Source: Tretioscincus oriximinensis
Taxonomy: Eukaryota; Chordata; Lepidosauria; Squamata; Gymnophthalmidae
DNA length: 64,000 nucleotides
Direction of reading: 5' to 3'
Assembly: GCA_022410635.1 (NCBI GenBank)
Contig: JAJVDF010000133.1
Span: 614,804-678,803, forward strand
Both the position numbers and the translations under genes were made by a program. Positions 37,063-63,079 of this stretch are shown one piece after another; position 1 is the first letter of the stretch, and each line of letters begins with the position of its first letter. The notes beneath the pieces were generated by a model. That model was given only the letters and a program-made list of their open reading frames with translations. It had not been told where the DNA came from and made no database searches.

Positions 37063-37460
37063 CTTGGACGCAGCAGCAGCAGCGCGCTTCGCGCACTCCG
37101 CCTCCCCTGCGCTCCCGCTCGCTCGCTCNCTCTCTCTCTCTCTCTCTGAGGAAAGGGGGTAACGGAAGGGGCGGAGCCGGAGGAGGGCGCGCGCACGGCG
37201 CCTGCGCGGGCCGCGGAGCGACGCACGCGCTCCCCTCCCCGCCACAGCGCCGCCTTCCTCCCGCGCAGGCGTGTCGGGAGAGAGGGAGAGTCGAAGGAGC
37301 CAACGAATAGAGAAATTTCTATCCCATGGCGTAGAGCGCAGGCGCGGAGTGCTCAGTCTCAAAACGAGTCGATTTGATCAGCGCGCAGGCGCTGGTGCCG
37401 GACCCGAAAGAGATCTCTCTCCCTACCGCGGCTCCTATCCGTGCGCAGGCGCAGAAGAGT
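37063..37460 (-). promoter_or_regulatory. RPRD2: RPRD2 GC-rich promoter and 5' UTR with NRF1-like decamers
   Basis: CpG-rich DNA with no TATA box immediately upstream of the RPRD2 start. A (CT)n tract lies at about 37129-37148. The decamer GCGCAGGCGC, or its exact complement, occurs at 37198-37207, 37336-37345, 37383-37392 and 37443-37452, with a one-base variant at 37263-37272. It resembles the NRF1 consensus. The ATG itself lies in AAGATGGCGGC (37055-37065), the YY1-type start-codon context. The transcription start was not determined. Confidence 0.7.
37129..37148. repeat. (CT)n microsatellite in the RPRD2 5' UTR
   Basis: An interrupted CTC-N-CTCTCT run 67 bases upstream of the RPRD2 ATG. 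Confidence 0.85.
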
Positions 37461-37653
37461 AGAAGCACAAGTTAGTCGTTCTAACGCTTGGACGGCAGGC
37501 GGGCAGAGAGGCCCAGCCTTCCTCCCCCGGCAGACCCCAAGGCAGGGGGCCTGGCTGCTGGAGCCCGCTTGCCCAAGGGGAGCAGGTAGGCGCCCCAGCA
37601 GCAGGGCTGGTAGGAAGGCTTGGCTCACAGGGCACAACGCCGCTAGGCCAGAA

Positions 37654-37693
37654 GCCCCTTGAGGTGCCCCTTGAGGTGCCCCTTGAGGTGCCC
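37654..37693. repeat. 12-bp tandem repeat, 3.3 copies
   Basis: Unit GCCCCTTGAGGT repeated three times without mismatch plus four further bases, about 600 bases upstream of the RPRD2 start. Confidence 0.95.
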
Positions 37694-37924
37694 AGGGCCA
37701 TGAACAGGCTACTGGGAGAGACGGAGCAAAGTGGCAGATGACCTCGCGGAGGATAAGGCTATTGGGATGGATGTCGGGGTCCCGCCTCCCAAGTTAGAGG
37801 GACAGACAAGAAGCCTCTGAATCCATCTGCAGGGAGTGGAGANCAGGTGAAAGCTTTACCTCAGTCAGGTGGGGCGTGTGGGTCTTCTACGCGCCAAACA
37901 GTGCCTTTATGGGTGGTCTTTCTT

Positions 37925-38228
37925 GCCTAAGAAGAACTGGGTTCTTATACCCCGCTTTTCTCACCTTTCAAAGGGACTCAAAGCGGCTNACAAGGGTATT
38001 TTGCCCGAAGGCTTCCATTCTATCTTCCCCACCAGGCTGTGGTGGTTCCCATGTATCTACTTGCAGTCAGTTGCAATTTCTTGCAGTTCCTGCTTTCGAA
38101 TAGCTGGGTTGGCTAGAGCTACAGGCTAGTGGAAGGNGCTCAGCCCTCCCCACGTCCCACACAGGGCTTTGAAACCCCATCTCCCAGCTGAGAGATGGAT
38201 TCCTAAGCGACTGAGCTATCCGTGCCTG
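37925..38228 (-). repeat. tRNA-headed SINE
   Basis: Plus strand CTGGGTTCTTATACCCCGC to CGACTGAGCTATCCGTGCC. Closely matches 32395-32705. Confidence 0.75.
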
Positions 38229-38259
38229 CANCTCAGTGCTCCAGAATAAGGGCCAGGGC

Positions 38260-38412
38260 AAGCAAACCCCAGACAGTTTGTATTGCAAGGGCAGCTGCTC
38301 AAGTGGACCTTTTGCCGCTTCCTTCTGCTNCAGATGCACGGGGACAATGAACGGGCTACTGGGTGAGAAAAAAGGCTGGACCCCGTCCAGTAGGGCTTCT
38401 CTTAGGTTCTTA
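38260..38412 (+). repeat. CR1 3' tail
   Basis: ATGAACGGGCTACTGGGTGA, AAAGGCTGGACC and AGGGCTTCTCTTAGGTTCTT, a plus-strand tail that ends where the LTR-like segment starts. Confidence 0.65.
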
Positions 38413-38413
38413 T

Positions 38414-39014
38414 TGTAAGGTAGTATGGCCAAACAGGAGCCATTTTAAGTGTAAAATAGGCCAGTTAGCAAGTGTACAGTAGGAAAGCTGGTAAGCAGAT
38501 AACAAAGCCTTGAGAAGGTCATGCAACCTCAATTGAATGCAGCTGTCCGAGNGAGAACATTTTGGGAGTAAGTGTAAAGCAGTGGAGATTGTTAGAGACC
38601 TTGGAGAAGTCAGAAAAGAGTGAAGAACAATTTTAAGAGAAAAAAGAGGTTGATAGTTGAAATTACCACACCTGCTAAGAATGTGTTAATTGCTTTGCAA
38701 TTGGTAGATGGAAAACAGTTGCAAGGGGAGGGATTTTGAGTGAGCCGAAAGCATTGAAAAGATGGACAATTAGAGACTCTTACTATAGCTATCTCGCTTA
38801 CTCTATGAGACACACTTTTCTTGGACTCTGCTTGCTGCAATGAATTTTATTGCCATGTAACTTGTTTTACTTCGCTTTTATTTTCTGAACTGTTTTGTGA
38901 TGCAAGAGTATTGTCCTCTTAAGGGCAGAAGCGATCTGTTATGTTTCCTTAGCTTTGCTTGAATAAAACTTTATTTTTCTACAACCTGGACTAGAGTCTT
39001 TTGGAAGACAAGCA
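38414..39014 (+). mobile_element. LTR-like segment (possible solo LTR)
   Basis: Starts TGTAAGGTAG, has a late GAATAAAACTTTATTTTTC like an LTR polyadenylation region, and a possible TG...CA end at 39014. No target duplication, primer site or viral gene was found, so this is tentative. Confidence 0.35.
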
Positions 39015-39094
39015 GATGAATTTTGGGCTACATAGATTAAACTTTGCCCTGGGGGGGACGAACTTCTGCTCCAGTGTGAAGACTCTATCACTAC

Positions 39095-39730
39095 ACCCTC
39101 TACACTCTACATTGGGCAAACAGGACAATCCCTTNGCCAGAGAATAAATGGACACAAATCAGATATTCGAAATGGAAACACACAGAAACTAGTTGCTGAA
39201 CATTTTAACCTTCCAGGACCTTCTATCTCAGACCTCAGGACTGCAGTTCTTGAACAAAGAAACTACAAAGGAAGGTTTGAAAGAGAAGCAGCAGAACTTG
39301 AATACATTCACAAGTTCCAGGCCATCAGCAAAGGACTTAACAGAGACAATGGTTTCCTGGNCAACTATACATTTTTATTTCACCTGTTAAGTATTTGATT
39401 GATTCTCTACTAGACATTGCCCCTTGTTGCCCCAGGGACTTTTTCACATAAAAGGATTAGTTCCTGCTGTTTACCTGTTTTTTTAAGGAGATTAGTTCCT
39501 GCTATTTACCTGCAATTCAACACCTCCCTACAGTTGCATATGCTTTGTCTTCTCCCATACACATTTCACTATAAATACCTGACCCTGATATTAGTCCCTC
39601 AGCATCTGAAGAAGTAGACTTGTCTACGAAAGCTTATGCCAACCACTTTTCTCAAGTTAGTCTCAAAGTGCTGCTAGCTCCTTTGCTGGACTTTCTGCTA
39701 GACTAACACGGCTATTTCTCTGAAAAAGAC
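39095..39730 (+). mobile_element. Penelope-like element remnant with GIY-YIG endonuclease domain
   Basis: From 39102 an open frame reads TLYIGQTGQSL, then QRINGHKSDIRNGNTQKLVA, EHFN, and a C-terminal KFQAISKGLNRDNGF, ending at a stop near 39400. YIG, the Arg/His block and the closing Asn fit the GIY-YIG domain of Penelope-like retroelements. The 3' UTR to 39730 ends in GACTAACACGGCTATTTCTC, found as loose tails elsewhere. The RT part is missing. Confidence 0.7.
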
Positions 39731-39732
39731 TA

Positions 39733-40250
39733 TCAGTTATTTATTTACATTTTTATACAGCCTTATAACCGTAGGTCTCATGACGGTTAACAATAAAATC
39801 ATAATTTTAACACAGTAAAATACAGCCATATCTAAAAATGGGGAGGAGACAGTAGTTTTCTCAACCAAAGGCCAGGCCAAAGCGTTGCGTCTTCAAATGC
39901 TTTCTGGAAGTGCACAGAGATGATTAACACACCTCAAGGAGGAGACCATTCCATAGCCTGCCATTGGTATGCCATGGTCTAAACTGGCATGTTGATGAGT
40001 CAGAAGATTGGACTAGATTGCCTCTGGCCGTATTCAGCAGGGATTTTTGTATGTTCTTTCTGCTGGAAATTTATTTACATTTCTATATTGGAAGGGAGAG
40101 CAGCTAAAGTCCAAAAGAGGTGGGNTTTTTTAATGGACACAGAGATGGTGATTGAAGCACCTCAAGGGGAGGACTGTATCATAATCTGGGCCTGCCGTGG
40201 AGAAGGCCCAGTAGCCAACTGGTGGGACACTGAATGTTCAAGATAAAACT
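39733..40250. repeat. LINE 3' UTR fragments and CR1/palindrome piece
   Basis: 39733-39960 and 40062-40245 are minus-strand L2-type 3' UTR pieces (CTTCAAATGC..., CACCTCAAGG). 39957-40060 between them is a plus-strand palindrome/CR1 tail. Confidence 0.6.
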
Positions 40251-40860
40251 GAATAGGATACTTAATATATCCTAGAACATTCCTACACATTTCAATTCAT
40301 TGTTTCTTGCCACGGACGTTGACATCATTCTAAATAATGTATATGTATCCTCATTACTCNACCCCGGAATCCTGCCTTGTTGCTGCTTTAATGCCACTGG
40401 GGAGTTCAGTACCAGTTCCCCCTTGTTTAATTAAACTCTCTAGACAAAACAGTAGCCTTAAATGCAGTTCTTAATCTCAAAATTTATAAGCCTTCGTTTC
40501 AGGTTGTGTTGTGTCAGGTTTAGTACGGATTTTTCCTTCCATACTTGTAGATCAATCGGACGCCTGTTCTTCATGACATTCCTACTACAAAGTCATCTAA
40601 AAACGTATAATGAGGTGTCAATGGACTTAACCCCTGAGAATATCTTAGGTGATTCACATGGCCACCATGCAAAGAATCAAAGCTTATTGCTTTGGGGGCG
40701 TGTGTGTGTGTGTGTGTTATGAGAAGCAGGATAAATGAATTGCTTGCCTGTTCGTTAAGCCTCTCTTGGTGCCCAGTAAGTGGACATTAGAATTTACGTG
40801 ATATAATTCTTATTCAAAACTTCAGGCGAAGAAACGAGATCACTTGCTTATAACCTCTTA
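40251..40860. other. Intergenic, no gene seen; (GT)n microsatellite
   Basis: Unique-looking sequence with a (GT)n run at 40700-40717. I see nothing else in it. Confidence 0.5.
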
Positions 40861-41420
40861 GAAAAAAAAGTTTATTACGTCAGTGTAGGATGTGGGCTAA
40901 ATCCCCAGCTCCTAGCTCTTGCAGTACAGACTGCAAACTTCGTCCACAGGGGATGGGCATCCCCTAACCATTCCTCAGTTTCTCGCCTCCATTCTTCCCA
41001 GCACAGAGGCACCTTTACCTTATGTTCCAAGCAAACCCCTCACACTGGAAAAAGAACAACACAAAATGAAGGAAAAGCAAAAAAGCCCAGAATACTGCAG
41101 GTCTTCAGAGGCTGGTAGAGAGAAAAATAAAAAGGGATGCGCCTGCAGGTGAGATTTGTTTTTCCACTGCTTTGCCACAGCCTCCATGCCAGAGTTTCCA
41201 AAGAGCACAAGACCCGCGAACGGTGTCAGTCCAAAAGGAAGAGTTGGGGAGGAAAAAGAAAGGAACTTGGATAGTTTCAATCTCTTTTTAAAAAATAGTT
41301 ATTTTAATCATATGCATCACGTATGGTGAGGAACTTGGGGGAAGAAAGGCCAGAGAAGGAGCATCAGAAGTCCAAAGTCAAGGCTGAGTTCTTTCTTAAA
41401 ACAGAACCCCAGGAGGGCTG
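40860..41420 (-). other. PRPF3: Probable PRPF3 3' UTR
   Basis: Unique sequence after the stop, bounded by repeat debris further left. Minus-strand candidates for polyadenylation are ATTAAA at 41303-41308 and a canonical AATAAA at 40871-40876. Which one is used cannot be decided here. Confidence 0.5.
40871..40876 (-). terminator. Candidate AATAAA for PRPF3
   Basis: The minus strand reads GACGTAATAAACTTT, 550 bases after the stop. Confidence 0.4.
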
Positions 41421-58592
<17,172 letters not shown>

Positions 58593-58768
58593 GGCGTTCC
58601 TTGTTCGTCCGTCCAAAACAGAGACCTCCTAATCACTGGCCAATATGCCTTTTTGATATGGCCCAACCATAGCAGAGAAGGTTTGCCACGAGGGATGCCA
58701 GAGGGCCAGCAGTGGAGCAAAATGGAAGACATCATTTCCTGACATCAGAAGAACTACACAACTATGCT

Positions 58769-58880
58769 GTGTAGGAAGGGAGGATGGGGAGAAAAGGGGA
58801 AGGAGGGGAAGAAGTGGGGAGGGAGGGGAAGAAGACGTGGGGCAGGGGGAGGGAGGGGAAGAGGGGGGAGGGGGGACATA
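58769..58880. repeat. Polypurine tract, PRPF3 intron 1
   Basis: About 110 bases that are almost entirely A/G on the plus strand, with many GGGG and GGGAGGG runs (pyrimidine in the transcript). Confidence 0.85.
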
Positions 58881-59102
58881 GGCCTCCCTTCCAGCAGCCA
58901 AGAGCCCCCCTTGGATCTATGAGGCGGGAGGCCACGACAGTGAAGAAACCCAAACTCTGCAGTCCCTTCCCCCTGCCCTCCCCAGAAAAGCCACGCCCCC
59001 AAGGGGAAAGGCCACGCCCTCTGCTCCCCAGCGACCGACCGAGCTGACCAACATTCGTCCCCGCCCGCCCCCCGGGCTCCCCCGCCCTTCCCCACAGCTC
59101 AC

Positions 59103-59200
59103 CTGCCTGCCGGCCGCCTTGTTCCCCTCCGCTCAGCCCCAGGCGAACGGACGGAGGCTGAACGTCGGCGGCGGCGGCGCGCAACCGGAAACGGAAGCCC
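59103..59200 (-). other. PRPF3: Probable PRPF3 non-coding exon 1
   Basis: A strong donor (GGCAG then GTGAGC) has its last exonic base at 59103 inside the CpG island, 1.1 kb upstream of the acceptor at 57989. Human PRPF3 also has a non-coding first exon. The 5' end given here is arbitrary. Confidence 0.6.
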
Positions 59201-59470
59201 CAGCAGCGACGGAGGAGGCGCGGAGGACGGAACCGGAAGTGACTCGCTGCCCACGGCGATGAGTCCGTTGGGGGGGCGTACAATGCGATCGGTAAGGGAC
59301 GCGTCCTCGAAAGTCCTAGAGCGGTCTCACCTTCGAGGCGGGACGAGGGAGACCTGCCGGATTTCCGGCTGCGCCATTTTGCGTGGCCTTTAGCGCGCGC
59401 GCGCGCCTGGGCATCACCATAGCAACGGGATAGCGCGCCTTCCTTCATCCTTCCATCACTGAAATGTGGT
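59104..59470 (-). promoter_or_regulatory. PRPF3: PRPF3 CpG-island promoter
   Basis: CpG-dense and TATA-less. ETS/GABPA-type CCGGAAGTG lies at 59233-59241 and CCGGAA at 59185-59190. A YY1-like CAAAATGGC lies on the minus strand at 59373-59381, and an RFX-like CCATAGCAAC at 59417-59426. A (GC)7 run lies at 59393-59406. The motif set is typical of housekeeping genes; function is inferred. Confidence 0.6.
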
Positions 59471-59654
59471 TCGAAGGCTGAGCCGTGCAGACGGGGGCGC
59501 GCGGCAAAAACATGGGGAGCAGCAACCTGAACCCCACGAGCGTCTCCCCCGAGCCCTGGTTTTATTTAAAATGATTTATATCCTGCCCTTCACCAGTTGC
59601 CCCAGGGCGGGCAGCAAAAGGACCAGCAAAACAGCAAAAATAATAACACGGGTG

Positions 59655-60345
59655 TGAGAGACAGGGAGAAATGCAAGATCCTACATCTGGGCAAAGAAAA
59701 TGAAGACTGCACATACACGTCTGAGCAGCAGCACGGGTGAAAAGGGCCTGGTGTATTGGTAGATCACAGCCTAAACATGAACTAATAGTGTGAAGCAGCT
59801 GCAAAAAAGGCAAACACCATCCTGGGGTGTATTAAGAAAAATATAGAATCTCAATCACCTGAAGTAATTATTCCTCTCTGCAGTACTTTGGTACGACCAC
59901 ACTTGGACTCCTGTGTTCAGTTCTGGGGGCCCCAATTTAAAAAGGACGTTGATAAACTAGAGCAAGTTCAAAAGAGAGTTACAAGAATGGTGAGTGGTCT
60001 GGAAACCATGTCCTATGAGGAAAGATTAAAGGCTCTAGGGATGTTTAGTCTGCAAAGGAGAAGACTGAGAGGAGACTTGATAGCTGCCTACAAATACCTG
60101 AAGGGCTTATCACAGAGCAGAGGGATCAGCCTTGTTCTCATTGGCACAGGAAAGGTCTAGAAATAATGGGATGAAACTGCAAGGGATGAGGTTTAGATAT
60201 CGGAAAAAACTTTCTGGGTTATAAACCAGTGGAACAGGTTGCCACAGGAGGGCCTGCCACAATCTATACTGGAATGTGGATGGGCAAGCTCTGTCCCAAG
60301 ATGTTACCCAGAATAAGGCTGTGTTAGACAGGGCCTAAGACGCCT
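59655..60345 (+). repeat. CR1 3' fragment with palindrome half between MRPS21 and PRPF3
   Basis: Encodes MVRPHLDSCVQFWGPQFKKD and [20 protein letters not shown] with breaks. The 3' UTR is cut at about 60250, where half a palindromic element (CCAAGATGTTACCCAGAATA) follows. Confidence 0.8.
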
Positions 60346-60723
60346 GGAGAAGACACAGCTGTTCCCCCTCGCCTTTGGCTGAGCCAAATATTCCCTGCTC
60401 CTTGAAGGCACTGTTGTGTTTTTAGACTTGTATTTTTAAATTGCTTTATTTTAATTTGTCTTTATCATTTTTTATTGTGATCCACCTTGAGACCTTTGAG
60501 TATAGGGCGGAATATAAATGTTCAGTAAATAAACAATAAAGTCTGGATTCTCAACCTCGCTGGTGTGCCCAGATCCAATTCAAATGCACAGAGAGTAGGA
60601 AAGTATTTTTACTCCTTATTTTGGCATCAATTAAATAACACTTAAATTCAGATCATTCCCAAAGCATCTTCCCCAGAACAAAAGCAAGCCATGAATGAAT
60701 AACAAAACAGTTTTCAAACTGCA

Positions 60724-61061
60724 TTTATTTATTTCTTGAACAATTCATTGCCAGAAAGGAAGAAAACAGCCTAAACCACAACAGGCAATAATCTGCATAA
60801 CTATTTTGCATTTTATATATATATATATATATATTACACATAATATTCTGCATACAGCTTGTTTGAACAGAAAGAATGGTCGGTGATGTTAGCTTTTCCA
60901 CAAATGCTACTGAACTGAGAAATGGTTTTGAAAAACGCTCCTCCTGATNATTCTAATGTCAGATANGTGTTAGAAAGACCCAATTTGGNATCTGAAAGCC
61001 TTCAGGGGCAAATCCCAAGGCTGCTGCAATAAAAGTCTTCTCTCTAGGAAGAACACAGAAC
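60724..61061 (-). other. MRPS21: Probable MRPS21 3' UTR with AATAAA
   Basis: Overlapping AATAAA signals on the minus strand at 60724-60733 lie about 330 bases after the stop. A (TA)n run is at 60814-60834. Sequence beyond 60600 has a LINE-tail look. Confidence 0.5.
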
Positions 61062-61242
61062 TTAGCATCCAGGCCAGGGATCTTGGCGATGCCTCCGAGC
61101 AACAAAGCTGATCTTCCGTGCCATTTCTGCATTATAGATTCCGCGGCACAGCTCATATGCCACCCGGCGCCGCTTCTGGCAAGGTTTTTCATAGTATCGC
61201 CGCCGCTTGGCCTCTTCAATAATCCCATCCATGGTTAGGATT
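61062..61242 (-). CDS. MRPS21: MRPS21 terminal coding exon
   Basis: The acceptor TTTTCAG ends at 61243. It encodes residues 28-87 and TAA. The Cys residues in YEKPC and at the C-terminal Gly-Cys are present. Confidence 0.95.
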
Positions 61243-62817
61243 CTGAAAAGGCAAAGAATAAGGGATTTTAGGGCAAACTGAGAAGGAAAAGATACTTTCT
61301 AGGAGTGAACAAGCAAAGACAACCTGTTAAAGAAAAATCCGCAAGACCAAAACTGGAAGACAGTAGCAAGTTTTATTCCATATGGAAGAGAGATCTCCAA
61401 AGAACTCTAACTTTAGCACAGCTGTGCATTGGTTTTTATACACAGATTTTTATTGGTTACTCATCTTCACATATCACTTGAATCAGCGAATCAGTATACA
61501 TTTAATAATGCAAGTTTAGCAACTTATATATGCAAACACAGCAAGAATAATAAGATTTCTTAAGACTTCCTGATTACCCCCAGCCCCTATGCGTCAAGCA
61601 CTATTTATGAAGTTGTGGTCATCGACAGACAGTCTCTGGGTGCAACCTTTGTCTTACATTGTCAGCAAATCTTTACTTAGCACCCAGTTGTCAGCATTTC
61701 CCCTTTACCCTAAATCTTTAACTTATGATTACTGGCCTTCTATAATATGGTCATGCCTAAGCAAAGCTTCAAAGTTTCTTTCACAAACCCAGATAAGCTA
61801 AGAAGTGGGAAGGGACAATTAGGCAGGGGGAAGAAGTATGAAGGAGATTAAGAAGAGGTGAAGGCCAAGCAAAGCATCTTATAAACAGAGTGGCTCCCAA
61901 AATGAGCCAGTTTGGTGTAGTGGTTAGAGTGTTGGATTCTTATCTGATAATCTCCTGGTTCGATTCCACACTCCTCCAAGAAGCCAGCTGGGTGATTGTG
62001 GGCCANTCACAGTTCTTTAGAACTCTCCCGGTTCGATTTCACAGTTCTTTGAACTCTCTCAGCCCCACCTACTTCACAGAGTGTCTGTTGTGGAGAAAGT
62101 AACAAAAGCTATGTGCACACACCCCCCCCCCATGGTTGGCTGCCCTGAGACCTTCGGGTATATGGTGGGATATAAATATAAATAAACATTACATTCGATT
62201 TTGACAGTAAATATCAAAATCAGGTAAACAAACAAGAGAACACAAGGCAGACCAAAATGAGGGGGGGTGCTGACCCAATGATTCTAGAAAGCCCTTCCAA
62301 CTCTTTGATTCTATTTACTTTATGGCATTACTACTGGATGACTGGACAAGAATTCGTTTAGCAAGATCGATTTCTATTGGCTGCTATGAAAGCCTACGTT
62401 CTTTCCACCTGCCCCTTCTCNTAGTCTAATTAAATCAGGGGAGAGTAAAACGGGGTAAGGTGCCCCACAATTTATGAGACCCAGATGNGTGGCATACAAT
62501 CCCAAGGAACCCGAGGTCTGAAAATGAAAGCTCCCCCTGCGGGAAGCTTCCTTAGGGACACAGAGTTACAGAAATCTCTTACACCTATACCAATGGAAGA
62601 CCCTTAAAAAGCTTTGTCCGGTGCAGAATTGTTGCAAAAACCAGGATTGTTTGGCTTAGCAGAGGGCATAACAAATATGGGGTGGGAGNGAAGGTACAAA
62701 AACATCCTAGGGAACAGAGGGCGAGTCAAAATACCTGGTGAGTACTCGGTAGGCAGCTTCCACATTGCCATCAGGCACCATCACAGTACGGGCAATGAAC
62801 TTCAGATGCCTGGACAT
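61062..62817 (-). CDS. MRPS21: MRPS21, mitochondrial small ribosomal subunit protein bS21m
   Basis: bS21m is a small basic protein of the mitochondrial ribosome small subunit. Two coding exons (62817-62735 and 61242-61062) join in frame to 87 codons plus stop, exactly the human length. The protein starts [20 protein letters not shown], continues [19 protein letters not shown] and [20 protein letters not shown]. The basic Arg/Lys-rich helices, YEKPC and the terminal DPW-GC are family hallmarks. The upstream non-coding exon known in human was not found and may lie beyond the window. It follows the same direction as PRPF3, whose probable first exon lies about 1.5 kb beyond MRPS21's likely 3' end. 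Confidence 0.95.
61905..62195 (+). repeat. Sauria-type SINE with internal duplication, MRPS21 intron
   Basis: Head GAGCCAGTTTGGTGTAGTGG and B-box CTGGTTCGATTCC. The block CACAGTTCTTTAGAACTCTC is partly repeated (62007-62063), together with a second CCCGGTTCGATTT. A poly-C run lies near 62121-62130. Confidence 0.85.
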
Positions 62818-62845
62818 TTCCAGCGACGTTCTTCTGCCTCTGGGA
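62735..62845 (-). CDS. MRPS21: MRPS21 exon with start codon
   Basis: The acceptor TTTCAG ends at 62846. The 28 bases of 5' UTR are followed by ATG at 62817 (GAAATGTCC). Coding covers residues 1-27 and two bases of Arg28; the donor is GTATTT starting at 62734. Confidence 0.93.
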
Positions 62846-62929
62846 CTGAAACAAGAACAGCTCCACCTTCTGAGCTACAGACAAAAGGAAACGGTGGGTG
62901 GGGGGCTGCAACAGGAATAGGGCTTGGCC

Positions 62930-63075
62930 ATCCACTTGCCAGTGTAGGCTATGGCAGGCTCTATATGACTCATCCGCATGCCAGTTGGACATGTAGGCAT
63001 GGCAGTCTACACTAGAATGCGGATGGTAGATTCTTATTCCAAGATATCGCCCAGAATAAGGTTCAGTACGAATTC
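62930..63075. repeat. Palindromic element upstream of the MRPS21 exon
   Basis: TGCCAGTGTAGGCTATGGCA is mirrored by GCAGTCTACACTAGAATGCG, ending TCCAAGATATCGCCCAGAAT. Confidence 0.65.
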
Positions 63076-63079
63076 AACT

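Noticed and set aside
36652..37162. Plus-strand open frames of 130-165 codons over RPRD2 exon 1
   Set aside because: They are the complement of the poly-Ser and poly-Gly coding exon and the (CT)n tract, giving Asp/Glu- or Arg-rich nonsense.
58762..59448. 228-codon open frame on the minus strand through the PRPF3 CpG island
   Set aside because: GC-rich DNA lacks stops by chance. It overlaps the promoter and a splice donor, and the composition (Arg/Gly/Pro-rich, then a polypyrimidine-encoded Pro/Ser/Leu run) matches no family I know.
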